Assembly: GCA_019359695.1 (NCBI GenBank)
Contig: JAHHGV010000035.1
Span: 23,523 to 87,522, forward strand
Reading direction: 5' to 3'
Source: Brasilonema angustatum HA4187-MV1
GTDB taxonomy: Bacteria; Cyanobacteriota; Cyanobacteriia; Cyanobacteriales; Nostocaceae
Length of the DNA stretch: 64,000 nt
In this document: positions 1-8,209 of the stretch, one piece after another
How the letters are laid out: every line of letters begins with the position of its first letter
How positions within the stretch are numbered: the stretch's first letter is position 1
Translations under genes and position numbers: made by a program
The notes under the pieces: model-generated
What the model was told of the DNA's origin: nothing
Seen by the model: only the letters and a program-made list of their open reading frames with translations
The model's database searches: none

Positions 1-307
1 AAGCGGGATCAACTTCATCTAAGCTGTTAAGCTTTTCTTTCTTTTGTTTCGGCGCGGAGTAATAAATGATATTTTGGTAATCAATCACCGGATACTTAAC
101 GCTTGGCCAAGTTGGTTCTGCCATTTTTTGCCACTGGCGAAAAGCTTTCAGGCGAAAATCCAGCATGAACTCTGGCTCGTTTTTCTTGAGCGAGATAAGG
201 CGGATGGTGTCCTCGTTTAGTCCACGCGCGATTGTGTCGGCTTCGATGTCGGTGATAAAGCCGTACTTGTATGGCTGGTTGACTAATGTCTTGACAGTGG
301 CACTCAT
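1..307 (-). CDS. sufB: Fe-S cluster assembly protein SufB (N-terminal part, runs off the window)
   Basis: The minus strand from an ATG at 307 reads [17 protein letters not shown], followed by a stretch with [13 protein letters not shown] and [20 protein letters not shown], which is the characteristic start of cyanobacterial SufB. SufB is the scaffold subunit of the SufBCD complex that assembles iron-sulfur clusters in the cytoplasm. About 102 codons are present; the rest lies beyond position 1. The gene is divergent from sufR with two SufR-type operators between them, the usual cyanobacterial arrangement in which SufR represses the suf operon when clusters are sufficient. The product is also supported by this context. 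No defect is visible in the part present. Confidence 0.93.
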   Translation of the reverse strand, partial: MSATVKTLVNQPYKYGFITDIEADTIARGLNEDTIRLISLKKNEPEFMLDFRLKAFRQWQKMAEPTWPSVKYPVIDYQNIIYYSAPKQKKEKLNSLDEVDPA

Positions 308-434
308 TGGTAGTTTTCTCTTGCGTTCGCTTTGTAGAATCTCTTTAAGGAAGGGAGACGGGCTTTTTTAACCGATTCCCATGTTTCGTCACCGAGTGGT
401 TACGAGACTGCTAAAATAACTATATAGACTAAAA

Positions 435-448
435 CAACAACATTGTTG
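435..448. promoter_or_regulatory. SufR operator, sufB-proximal copy
   Basis: The sequence CAACAACATTGTTG fits the published SufR site CAAC-N6-GTTG exactly. It lies between divergent sufB (start 307) and sufR (start 540). A second identical 14-mer is 45 bp away. Binding by SufR is inferred from the motif and the neighbouring sufR gene. Confidence 0.85.
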
Positions 449-479
449 TTTAATGTATATTCATTTTAAGCTAGATTAA

Positions 480-493
480 CAACAACATTGTTG
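480..493. promoter_or_regulatory. SufR operator, sufR-proximal copy
   Basis: Second identical CAACAACATTGTTG, again CAAC-N6-GTTG, 47 bp before the sufR start codon. The two copies are 45 bp apart (about four helical turns), which would put them on the same face of the helix. This copy probably mediates autorepression of sufR. Confidence 0.85.
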
Positions 494-539
494 TCAAACT
501 TATATTTTTCTGCAAATCAAATGAACTTTTGGGACGACG

Positions 540-1217
540 ATGGAGACTACCCACCAGTCCTCAACAAAGCAAGATATTCTAAAATATCTTTTGAAACACT
601 CACAGGCTACAGCTTTTGAGTTAGCCGAAGCTCTCGATATTAGCCCCCAAGCAATTCGTCGTCATCTGAAGGATTTAGAGGGCGAGGAGTTGATTTCTTT
701 CTCATTGTCAGTGCAAGGAGGAATGGGGCGTCCACAGCATGTTTATCAATTGACTCGTACTGGACGCGATCGCCTGCGTGGAGATGGTGCTGATGGTTAT
801 GGTCAATTTGCGGTTTCTCTGTTGGACACATTAGCAGAAACGGTCGGACACGACCAAGTCAGTTCAATTTTACGAAAGCAATGGGAGCGCAAGGCAGAAG
901 AATATCGCGATCGCCTGGGAAACGCCTCTTTGTCAGAAAGGGTGGCAATTTTGGTAAAACTGAGAAAAGCTGAGGGCTTTATGGCTGAGTGTCATCCTGT
1001 AGAATCGAGTGAGTCATCACAAGGCGACGGATTTATTTTAACCGAATACAACTGCGCGATTTCTAACGTTGCAGAATCTTTCCCCAGCATTTGCGGTCAT
1101 GAATTAGAAATGTTTGCTACAGTTTTACCTGATTGTACAGTAGAACGTACTCACTGGATTATTAACGGCGAACATCGCTGCGGCTATTTAGTACAAGAGC
1201 GAAAAAACAAACTTTAA
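540..1217 (+). CDS. sufR: Iron-sulfur cluster biosynthesis transcriptional repressor SufR
   Basis: This 225-residue protein has an N-terminal winged helix-turn-helix of DeoR/ArsR type (about residues 10-75, with the recognition region ALDISPQAIRRHLKDLE) and a C-terminal cysteine-bearing segment (C in NCAISN, SICGHE, PDCTVE and HRCGYL) of the kind that ligates an Fe-S cluster in SufR. SufR represses the sufBCD(S) operon and itself when its cluster is intact. Length and motifs match cyanobacterial SufR. It is divergent from sufB with two CAAC-N6-GTTG sites in the intergenic region. The ATG at 540 has only a weak purine stretch upstream; no better start is in frame. Confidence 0.93.
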   Translation: METTHQSSTKQDILKYLLKHSQATAFELAEALDISPQAIRRHLKDLEGEELISFSLSVQGGMGRPQHVYQLTRTGRDRLRGDGADGYGQFAVSLLDTLAETVGHDQVSSILRKQWERKAEEYRDRLGNASLSERVAILVKLRKAEGFMAECHPVESSESSQGDGFILTEYNCAISNVAESFPSICGHELEMFATVLPDCTVERTHWIINGEHRCGYLVQERKNKL

Positions 1218-1376
1218 GTTTTTCCATTAAGTGAGTAACCGCAACAAGTGAGCATTTTTATTCAGTCTAAACCAAAGATTATAGGTAGTTAGTAATCGGA
1301 TTTACGAACCAGTGATTTCTAACCCGTTACAACCGCAACATTTGAGTAAATTTTAGGCAAATCTTAAACAAAAGTT

Positions 1377-1637
1377 ATGGAGTTACCATCACCACAATCA
1401 ACCTCACAATTTATAACTCCAGAAGAGTTAGTAAAAGTCGATGCTGCTTTGCTCTCCTCACCAGAGAAATTTTTAACTCGATTGACAATCTCATCTCTGA
1501 GGCTTTTGAAGCAAATCGCCCAAGAAAACGAAGTGAATATTGAAGATTTGACAGCCCAGCAGGTGATTGATTGGTTTGAAAAAGATGGAAAGATTCGACG
1601 AGAGCAAGGAATTGAGGCAGCTTATTTAAAGTGGTAA
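1377..1637 (+). CDS. Small conserved-looking hypothetical protein (86 aa)
   Basis: I do not recognise a named family. The 86-residue product is soluble, acidic and predicted mainly helical (for example ISSLRLLKQIAQENEVNIEDLTAQ is described by residues 38-61), with no signal peptide, cysteines or membrane segment. It starts at an ATG, uses codons like its neighbours and lies 160 bp downstream of sufR on the same strand, with a hairpin repeat after its stop. The opposite-strand reading frame over the same bases has a less natural composition. Function unknown; it could be co-transcribed with sufR. Confidence 0.6.
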   Translation: MELPSPQSTSQFITPEELVKVDAALLSSPEKFLTRLTISSLRLLKQIAQENEVNIEDLTAQQVIDWFEKDGKIRREQGIEAAYLKW

Positions 1638-1681
1638 GCTTAAAAGTCTTGGGCGAATATAATTCGCTACTACACAAGCAA

Positions 1682-1741
1682 AGTCCACCTCTGTGGACTA
1701 ATGAAGAATCAAGAATTTCAGAACCTGCGGAGGCAGGTTTT
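1682..1741. repeat. Double-hairpin dispersed repeat
   Basis: Two small hairpins occur in tandem: AGTCCAC-CTCT-GTGGACT at 1682-1699 and AACCTGC-GGAG-GCAGGTT at 1722-1739, the second followed by T-rich sequence. This double-hairpin layout resembles a repeat class widespread in Nostocales intergenic DNA. It could also act as a terminator for the gene ending at 1637. Confidence 0.6.
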
Positions 1742-1810
1742 GTCTGTATAGCTGCGATTTCTAATCGCCAAGATACATAAAAGTAAGCTTTTAAAACATC
1801 CTCTTAAAAG

Positions 1811-1838
1811 TTCCCTGTTCCCTGTTCCCTGTTCCCTG
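1811..1838. repeat. Short tandem repeat, TTCCCTG x4
   Basis: Four exact head-to-tail copies of the heptamer TTCCCTG, the STRR type typical of heterocystous cyanobacteria. Similar tracts occur at 6844-6893 and 20166-20194. Confidence 0.9.
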
Positions 1839-1857
1839 CCCTATTTTAACGACCTAC

Positions 1858-2568
1858 TTACTTCTTCTTTAATACAGGAGTTAAATATTCTGGAATACCC
1901 TCTAGCTGAATAACGTTGCACCCAAGCTTATAAGCAAATTCAACCGACTCTCCAGCACCCAATACGTTATAAAAAGCTGTTGCAAATTTAATTGCAGCTT
2001 GATCACCAATCTGCTTGTTCATTCCAATCACGTAGGGAATATGCTTAACAATCGCTTGGGCTTGAACTTCTGAGTAACAAGCGTTGAGAACAACGCACTC
2101 AATGTGAGAAGCAAATAACTCGAATAGTCTAGCCAAAGCTTGTGTATCTACTAATCGCACATTCCCGGTTTCATCCTCCAGCGCCAAACCATCATCACCT
2201 GTACCATGACCGCTAAAATGAACAATTTGTGGCTTAAAGTCCAATAACGATTGGTAAACTTCTTGAACACGCACAGCCCGACGCTGTTTTAGGTCAAATA
2301 ATTCTCGTTTTTTTGCTCGTCGCAATCCAGCCTCAATTTCTCGCACCTCTTCATCTAATCGCAGGGGCAAACTGTTTTTTGGATTTGCTGCCAAAATTAG
2401 AATTGTTTTGACTGCAGAATTGTTGGCTTCTGTTCGTGCAACTTGGTTGTAGTTGGTAATATCACCACCTATTTGATGGGCGTTCACTGAATCAGCGTTT
2501 ACAAGACCTCCAGCGAATTGAGCGCCTTGTAAGTTGAAGTTAGATTGTCTATTAGGAGTTTCTGGCAT
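1858..2568 (-). CDS. CHAT domain caspase-like protease with N-terminal adaptor motif
   Basis: The 236-residue protein is almost entirely a CHAT domain (about residues 52-236), a clan CD caspase-like peptidase fold. The catalytic pair is visible: His121 in VHFSGHGTGDDG and Cys164 in VVLNACYSE. Before it lies a short motif, residues 17-39, with QFAGG, VNA and IGGDI, that is shared (15 of 23 positions identical) with the N-terminus of the divergent NACHT protein at 3267. CHAT proteins are known effectors in bacterial conflict and cell-death systems. I infer that this protein is the effector and the NACHT protein its NTP-dependent switch, linked by the shared motif. There is no signal peptide or membrane segment. 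Substrate unknown. Confidence 0.85.
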   Translation of the reverse strand: MPETPNRQSNFNLQGAQFAGGLVNADSVNAHQIGGDITNYNQVARTEANNSAVKTILILAANPKNSLPLRLDEEVREIEAGLRRAKKRELFDLKQRRAVRVQEVYQSLLDFKPQIVHFSGHGTGDDGLALEDETGNVRLVDTQALARLFELFASHIECVVLNACYSEVQAQAIVKHIPYVIGMNKQIGDQAAIKFATAFYNVLGAGESVEFAYKLGCNVIQLEGIPEYLTPVLKKK

Positions 2569-2584
2569 AGATTTACAAAAATTA

Positions 2585-2622
2585 GGGGGGTAAGGGTGTA
2601 GGGGTGTAGGGGTGTAGGGGAA
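2585..2622. repeat. G-rich tandem repeat
   Basis: Tandem GGGGTGTA units just upstream of the CHAT gene start (2568). G-runs are regularly spaced, so a G-quadruplex is conceivable on the plus strand; that is inference only. Confidence 0.6.
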
Positions 2623-2742
2623 GGAAAATCCGCGTGCCCTAATTCAGATCTTGCATCTCGACCTGAGTACGCCTTGAACTGAAGTTCAAGGCTTATAGCT
2701 AAAGTCCGTTAAAACTGAGATCTTGCACCATTCTCAATCACC

Positions 2743-2810
2743 GTAGGGTGGGCACTGCCCACAACGTAAAAATAAGGTTTTGAGCGAACTCTAGGCAGTG
2801 CCCACCTTAC
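2743..2810. repeat. Dispersed hairpin repeat, copy A (GTAGGGTGGGCACTGCC family)
   Basis: The arms GTAGGGTGGGCACTGCC and GGCAGTGCCCACCTTAC face each other across about 34 bp. The same arms recur at 5466-5534 and 60829-60896. It sits in the 698-bp space between the CHAT and NACHT genes, which otherwise holds a further repeat (2835-2956), an AAGAAATTTATTTCTT hairpin near 3010 and inverted copies of a GATCTTGCACCAT-like motif near 2718 and 3041; no gene is seen there. Confidence 0.8.
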
Positions 2811-2834
2811 AAAAATTGCAATAACGCAACTGCT

Positions 2835-2956
2835 GCAAGATGTGAGCGCCCAACGGGCGCGATTAACGCTCCCGCAAAATATGAAACAAGCACATTTTTA
2901 TAAGATTTCTCAAAGCCTTACTGTATAACGGTTCTAAAATGTGCAAGTTAGGAGTT
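2835..2956. repeat. About 120-bp dispersed repeat, copy 1
   Basis: This segment runs from GCAAGATGTGAGCGCC through CGCGATTAACGCTCCCGC to TGTGCAAGTTAGGAGTT. It is present almost unchanged, in inverse orientation, at 29331-29451. No open frame of note lies in it. It is probably a non-autonomous mobile or REP-like element. Confidence 0.8.
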
Positions 2957-3266
2957 AAAACGGACTGAAACGCATATCCAGTGAGCTTTAGCTTACTTGA
3001 GCTTTGAGCCAAGAAATTTATTTCTTGGCGGACAAGAATTATGGTGCAAGATCTGAGCTAAGCCAGTTTCCTGCAGCATTGGTTTTACTTCGTTACACTC
3101 GCTGCGGACACACAGAACTTTTTTCCACCTACTTAATTCAGTTAATCAGACATAAGTAGCTCGCAAAATTAAACTCACTTGACTAATATTCTCCTTCACC
3201 TGGAATCAAAGCAGATAGAGGTGGAGACATATATAATACAGACAACCAACAACGCCCAAACAAGCC

Positions 3267-5369
3267 ATGCCGGAGTCAGAAGACCCCAAAGACCCTGGAA
3301 AAGTCTCTAATAATGACTTACGCAATTCCCAGTTTGCAGGTGGGTTTATCGATGCCCAGAACGTTAATGCTGGGCGTATAGGCGGCGATATCCGCAATAC
3401 TGTGAATTTTTCCTTTGGACAAAGAGCTAGTAATGAATTACTCAATCCAAAAACCAGAAATCATATACGACAAATACTGTTAAAACAAGTCAGCACTGAA
3501 GTTGAAAGCCGGATAAGTACCTCTCTCCATAATCGGATTTATATTGTCCAAGATACAGACCAAAATCCCTCTGAGATTGAATTACCTTGGGCAAGTGAGA
3601 TAAAGGTTGGTTCCACACCAAAAATTCATTTAACAAATACCGAAATAATCGCAATCTATGACCAACCTGATATTGCAGGCAGATTATTGATTCTGGGGAA
3701 GCCTGGTGTCGGAAAAACTACCATGCTTCTTAAGTTAGCTGAGGAACTAGTCAAGCGTGCTAAAAATGACTTTACACATCCGATTCCAGTGTTATTTACT
3801 TTATCTTCCTGGAAAAAAGATAGTAACAGTATTAAAGATTGGTTAGTAGACCAGCTTAAAGAAAAATATGGGGTACGGAAAGATATTGGTAAACAGTTAG
3901 TAGAAAATCAAGAAATTCTACCCCTTCTAGATGGATTGGATGAATTAGCGGCAGAACATCAAGAAAAGTGTGTTGTCAAAATTAATGATTTTATAAACTC
4001 TGGATGGAGCAATTCTTTAGTTATTTGCAGTCGGATACAAGAGTATCAACGTTATAAAACTTTACTTCAACTCAATAATTCTTTGGAACTATGCCTTTTT
4101 ACTCAAGAGCAAGTCAACCAATATTTACAAAACACAGATAATTTACAGTTGTGTGACAGTATTAATCAGGATGAAGAGTTAAGTAAGTTAGCTAAAACAC
4201 CACTTCTATTAAATATTATTGTACATTCGGCTCAAGAACTATCAATAGAAACGTGGCAGCGGTTAAAGTCTTCTGAAGAACGTCTAAACTATCTGTTTGA
4301 GACTTACGTTAGTAGAATGCTAAAACGTAAATATAGAAATAAAAAACCTGATTTAGAAAAGACTAAACACTGGTTAAGTTGGTTAGCGCAAAGGTTAAAT
4401 GAGCAAAATGTCAATGAGTTTTTTCTTGACGTAATTCAACCAACTTGGTTGAGTAAAGCAAATCTAAAATTTGTTTATTTTATTATTGTAAACCTATTTT
4501 TACTAAAGCTGTATCCAGGGGTGATGAAAGGGCTGTTTATAGCGATTAATTTAAGAGTGAAATCAGAGGTGAATTTAGAGATGATTTCAACGATAATTTC
4601 AACAGTGAGTTCAGAAATAATTTCATATTTCGATATAAATACGATTATACTCATACCATTTTTTGGGATTGTAAGCCAAATTGAAACAGTTAATGCTAGA
4701 AAGTTTTCTTTAAAAAACTTTTTGTTTTTTCTGATTGTCGGATTGATTTCAGGATTTACTTCATTGAACACTGAAGAGCTTATTCTAGTAATAACTTTAG
4801 TACTAAATTTCGGCTTAATAACTGTGATAAATAGGCAACCGATTGAAAATAAAACTATTCCTAATCAAGGAATTCGCTTATTAGTTAATGACACTATTAT
4901 TATATTAACGAGTAGTGCTTTCTTGGTTACATTAATAGTTATTATAGTAACAAAAAAATTCCAACCTCTACAAGACTTAACTTTTAGTGCAGTGTTTGGA
5001 TTATTGTTTGGGCTGTTAGTTGCAATGCCTGAAAAGCTAACACCGCTCATCCAACATTTTGTTTTACGCGTAATTCTCTGGGCTAATGGTTACGCTCCTT
5101 GGAATTATGCCAAGTTTCTTGACTACTGCACCAATCGCCTATTTCTACAACGAGTAGGGGGCGGCTATCGGTTTATGCATGACTTGTTACGCCAGCACTT
5201 TGCCGATTACTCTGTTCCAAGGAATCTAGCACCTATTCAAGAAACTACAGTAGCAACTTCTGTTTTAATTCCAGATTATATTTCATGTACCAGTTGCGGT
5301 CATCATAATTCTACTAATTGCAAGTTCTGTACGCAGTGCGGAATGGGATTGAATAAACTAGATATTTAA
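3267..5369 (+). CDS. NACHT-type STAND NTPase with membrane region and C-terminal zinc ribbon
   Basis: This is a 700-residue protein. Residues 22-44 carry the motif (QFAGG, VNA, IGGDI) shared with the divergent CHAT protein. A NACHT NTPase domain follows, with Walker A GKPGVGKT (144-151) and Walker B LLDGLDEL (about 220-227). Residues about 425-600 hold several hydrophobic segments, so the middle is membrane-embedded. The C-terminus has a CxxC-CxxC zinc ribbon (CTSCGHH, CKFCTQCG). Such STAND proteins act as signal-activated switches in prokaryotic immunity and cell death. No LRR, TPR or WD40 sensor is seen; the membrane region could sense or disrupt the membrane. The start ATG gives MPESEDP, similar to MPETPN of the CHAT protein. 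Role in defence is inference. Confidence 0.85.
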   Translation: MPESEDPKDPGKVSNNDLRNSQFAGGFIDAQNVNAGRIGGDIRNTVNFSFGQRASNELLNPKTRNHIRQILLKQVSTEVESRISTSLHNRIYIVQDTDQNPSEIELPWASEIKVGSTPKIHLTNTEIIAIYDQPDIAGRLLILGKPGVGKTTMLLKLAEELVKRAKNDFTHPIPVLFTLSSWKKDSNSIKDWLVDQLKEKYGVRKDIGKQLVENQEILPLLDGLDELAAEHQEKCVVKINDFINSGWSNSLVICSRIQEYQRYKTLLQLNNSLELCLFTQEQVNQYLQNTDNLQLCDSINQDEELSKLAKTPLLLNIIVHSAQELSIETWQRLKSSEERLNYLFETYVSRMLKRKYRNKKPDLEKTKHWLSWLAQRLNEQNVNEFFLDVIQPTWLSKANLKFVYFIIVNLFLLKLYPGVMKGLFIAINLRVKSEVNLEMISTIISTVSSEIISYFDINTIILIPFFGIVSQIETVNARKFSLKNFLFFLIVGLISGFTSLNTEELILVITLVLNFGLITVINRQPIENKTIPNQGIRLLVNDTIIILTSSAFLVTLIVIIVTKKFQPLQDLTFSAVFGLLFGLLVAMPEKLTPLIQHFVLRVILWANGYAPWNYAKFLDYCTNRLFLQRVGGGYRFMHDLLRQHFADYSVPRNLAPIQETTVATSVLIPDYISCTSCGHHNSTNCKFCTQCGMGLNKLDI

Positions 5370-5465
5370 ACTTTTAAGATGCGCAGGGGTGTAGGCAATA
5401 CGGTTCGCAATACTGCTCGGGTTTTGCCCAAAAAACAAAAATGTGTAGGTTGGGGAGCCAGTATT

Positions 5466-5534
5466 GTAGGGTGGGCAGTGCTTATCGTATTTTGCTGACA
5501 ACATCCAGGTTTTGCTAAGCACTGCCCACCCTAC
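5466..5534. repeat. Dispersed hairpin repeat, copy B
   Basis: The arms GTAGGGTGGGCAGTGCTTA and TAAGCACTGCCCACCCTAC are perfect 19-bp complements. The 3' flank (GTGTCGTTCAAAAATCAAATAGGA) is summarised here as a short AT-rich tail also found after copy C at 60897, so the repeat unit extends beyond the hairpin. Confidence 0.85.
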
Positions 5535-5600
5535 GTGTCGTTCAAAAATCAAATAGGAGTCCTATAGCAATACGGTTTGGTTAGTTTGTTCATGTCAGGA

Positions 5601-5686
5601 GATCCCCCCAACCCCCCTTAAAAAGGGGGGCTTTTAACCTTCTTTTACCCCCTTTTTAAGGCGATCGCCGCAGGTGGAGGGATCTT
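5601..5686. repeat. Palindromic repeat of GATCCCCCC type
   Basis: GATCCCCCCAACCCCCCTT, an inner CCCCCCTTAAAAAGGGGGG hairpin, then CCCCCTTTTTAAGG and GGAGGGATCTT form a nested palindrome. Such elements are common between cyanobacterial genes. Together with copy B it fills most of the 458-bp gap 5370-5827, where no gene is seen. Confidence 0.75.
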
Positions 5687-5827
5687 ATGCGCGTATTGGT
5701 TGCACTCGCTGCGGACATTTTACATTTAATTATATTGAACTACTTAACAAAAAAAAGCACCTTAATAAAGGCACTGTGTAAAGAAGGTTGAGACATTAAT
5801 TTGTCTAAACAGCTTTTTAAAAAGAAG

Positions 5828-6463
5828 TTATGAGACGTAATTATTAGTACGTGGACTGCGAGTTCCAGTTGCAGCTCCAATCATTGAAGTAAGTAAACCT
5901 AACAAGGAACCAAAGACAAACCACCATAAACCGGAACGTACATTTGCTGCAATTTCTCTCGCCTGTTGAGCACTTACGTTAGGTGTGTTTTGCGGTATAT
6001 TCACACCACCTTGCTGTTGCACTTGGTTAACCACAGCACCAGCATTAGAAGCAGCAACACCAAAAGCGCCGGATACTCCGCTTGCTAGTAACCAAGAGCC
6101 AACTGCTAATGTTGTTGCCCAAAGTATTGCACCGTTGAGAAGAGCTGTGTTGCGGTTCATCGGACCACAAGCACGAGCCATTACCCAACCACCAGTAAAT
6201 AGTGAAATTAATAAACCAATAGTAGACCAAATGCCAACATTACCTGTGACATCTGAAGCGATTGTTCTCGGTCTACCTGAAGCTTCAACAGTACCTGCTC
6301 CGATCGCAGCAAAAATAGAACTTAAAATTAATTGAGTTGCTAGGGCAATTAATAAACCAGAAAGTATAGGACCCCAACGAACGCGATCGTGATAATCAGC
6401 TGTTCGAGCTACTACTACAGGCTCGCCAATCACCTCATCACCTACTCGATTTGTATATGACAT
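5828..6463 (-). CDS. Hypothetical integral membrane protein (four hydrophobic segments)
   Basis: The 211-residue product has a short charged N-terminus (about 30 residues) followed by hydrophobic segments near residues 31-55, 75-95, 105-130 and 178-200. Between the third and fourth lies a Gln/Asn/Val-rich stretch (about 145-175) that should be exposed. Small residues (Gly, Ala, Ser) dominate the membrane helices. I do not recognise an enzyme motif. The gene is isolated, with repeats on both sides. It may belong to a conserved cyanobacterial membrane protein family of unknown function. The start ATG at 6463 is the first in frame. Confidence 0.7.
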   Translation of the reverse strand: MSYTNRVGDEVIGEPVVVARTADYHDRVRWGPILSGLLIALATQLILSSIFAAIGAGTVEASGRPRTIASDVTGNVGIWSTIGLLISLFTGGWVMARACGPMNRNTALLNGAILWATTLAVGSWLLASGVSGAFGVAASNAGAVVNQVQQQGGVNIPQNTPNVSAQQAREIAANVRSGLWWFVFGSLLGLLTSMIGAATGTRSPRTNNYVS

Positions 6464-6843
6464 AAGACTATTTATCCCTTAGTGCTCCAGTAAACTTTTT
6501 TCTAGCTATTTATGCTAATGATTACAATTAGACTACATATAAAAGTTTTTTATCTCTATCATCAGAAATAATTAATCACTATATCTTTAGTCACATAACT
6601 ATCATGATTGTCCACGATGTTTTTTTCAGTGATCATACTTTGATCAAATGAAAAACTCTCTGAAAAAATTAACATAATTTCACAATAGCAATCAACATAA
6701 CTTCATTATGTTTTGATTCTATCTCTAGTCATTTAATGGGAATGATAAATTAGTGTCTTTCATCAAGTTGTAAATAGTTATCAGTGAACAGTTAACAGCC
6801 ATCAGTTACCAGTTACCAAGTACCCGCAGTACCAGTGATCAAT

Positions 6844-6893
6844 TGTTCACTGTTCACTGTTCCCTGTTGCCTGTTGCCTGTTCCCTGTTCCCT
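6844..6893. repeat. Short tandem repeat, TTCACTG/TTCCCTG/TTGCCTG
   Basis: About seven degenerate heptamers in a row. This is the only marked structure in the 477-bp gap 6464-6940, which is otherwise AT-rich and without a convincing gene. Confidence 0.85.
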
Positions 6894-6940
6894 ATCTCCA
6901 CTTTGTGATTCACACTCATCAAATCGGATTGCTATAACTG

Positions 6941-7267
6941 CTAACGCAGTTTCACCGCAGTACCTGTAGCAGTAATAAGCATGAGAACACCTGATTGGTC
7001 AACATTGATTGTGCCAGTATCGACTTCGATACCAACAACAGCATCTGCCCCTAGACGTAATGCCCGTCGCTCTAATTCTTGTATAGCCTTACGTTGTCCT
7101 TCCTCAAAGAGGCGTTCGTAGCTACCTGTGCGCCCGCCAACAACATCCCGGATGCTAGCAAAAAAATCTCGTAAGAAATTGCTACCGTAGACAACTTCCG
7201 CCGTCACGATGCCTAAATATGACTGAATGACGGCTCCTTGAATGACATCAGTTGTGGTTACTATCAT
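6941..7267 (-). CDS. YbjQ family (UPF0145/DUF74) protein
   Basis: The 108-residue product has the full length and motifs of the YbjQ/UPF0145 family, a small fold that forms pentamers and is annotated as putative heavy-metal binding. Typical features are the MIVTTTDVIQG start, the SFLRDFFASIRDVVGGR-like segment, the YERLFEEGQRKAIQELERRA helix (residues about 50-69) and LGADAVVGIEVD. No cysteines are present, so metal binding cannot be argued from sequence. It is a single gene with a TTCCCTG-type repeat just past its stop. Physiological role unknown. Confidence 0.85.
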   Translation of the reverse strand: MIVTTTDVIQGAVIQSYLGIVTAEVVYGSNFLRDFFASIRDVVGGRTGSYERLFEEGQRKAIQELERRALRLGADAVVGIEVDTGTINVDQSGVLMLITATGTAVKLR

Positions 7268-7523
7268 AGATTTCCCTCAAAAAGGTAACTATCAGCTCAT
7301 ACTCCTGCTTGGATTTTTAAACGTCGAAGCAGATACTTGGAAAGCAGATTTTATGAAAAAAACTGTTAATTTATTGTAATCTCAAAAAAAAAAAGAAAAT
7401 TATCGTAAATATTTTGTAAATATAAACTTAGAGATCTTGCAAAATCAAATAAATCTGTTTTAATAGACAATCAGCCACGGAGATTGTGGAAAAAAAGTTG
7501 CAGGGACTTTTAGGTAATTTACT

Positions 7524-8207
7524 GTGTACAAACGAACATCATTTATAGTAAGTGTTCTTTTAGTAGGGAGCTTTCTGGCAACAATCCCTTTGGTTGCTCA
7601 AGCTCAAGATGCATTACCACAACAACAAAGTAGCGAAGAGATAAAAGGACTTTTACAGGAAGGACGCAAATTAGTAGATAGTGGTGATTATAATGGGGCG
7701 ATCGCTCTTTATCAAAGAGCATCCACTCTGGAGCCAAAAAACGCTACGATTTATTCTGGCATTGGCTACCTCTACGCCTTACAAGGAAATTTTCCCTCAT
7801 CACTACAAGCTTACCGTCGTGCTGTTGCCTTAAATCCGAATAATAGCGATTATCAATATGCTTTGGGTTATGTCAGTGGTAATTTAGGAGACAATAAGGC
7901 AGCAAAGGACGCCTACCGGCGTGCCATTCAAAGTAACCGGAGTAACGTCAATGCTTATATAGGGTTGGCTACAGTTCTATTGCGTTTGGGAGAGAAGGAC
8001 AATGTGAAATGGGCATACGAACAAGCTGTTAGCCTTGATCCCAAAAATCCCCAGGTTTATGAGTTGCGGGGTAACATCTTAATGAAGCAGGGTAAATCAA
8101 AAGATGCGATCGCAGCATTTCAACAAGCGAGGAGTTTATACCAAAAGCAAGGTAAACAGGATGGCGTAGTCAGGATAGAAGCGGTGCTACGAACTTTGAA
8201 AGGATAA
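7524..8207 (+). CDS. Exported TPR-repeat protein
   Basis: This 227-residue protein begins at GTG with a signal peptide (KR, then a hydrophobic core VSVLLVGSFLATIPL and a cleavage-like VAQAQDA near residue 28). The mature part is made of about five tetratricopeptide repeats (about residues 37-215), for example DYNGAIALYQRASTLEPKNA and AAKDAYRRAIQSN. TPRs mediate protein-protein contacts, so a periplasmic or membrane-associated scaffold role is likely. It converges on the ABC ATPase gene, with stop codons 2 bp apart. Partner unknown. Confidence 0.8.
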   Translation: MYKRTSFIVSVLLVGSFLATIPLVAQAQDALPQQQSSEEIKGLLQEGRKLVDSGDYNGAIALYQRASTLEPKNATIYSGIGYLYALQGNFPSSLQAYRRAVALNPNNSDYQYALGYVSGNLGDNKAAKDAYRRAIQSNRSNVNAYIGLATVLLRLGEKDNVKWAYEQAVSLDPKNPQVYELRGNILMKQGKSKDAIAAFQQARSLYQKQGKQDGVVRIEAVLRTLKG

Positions 8208-8209
8208 AA

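Noticed and set aside
1411..1677. Minus-strand frame of 88 codons over the small gene at 1377
   Set aside because: It overlaps the better-supported plus-strand gene and has no ribosome site or recognisable sequence.
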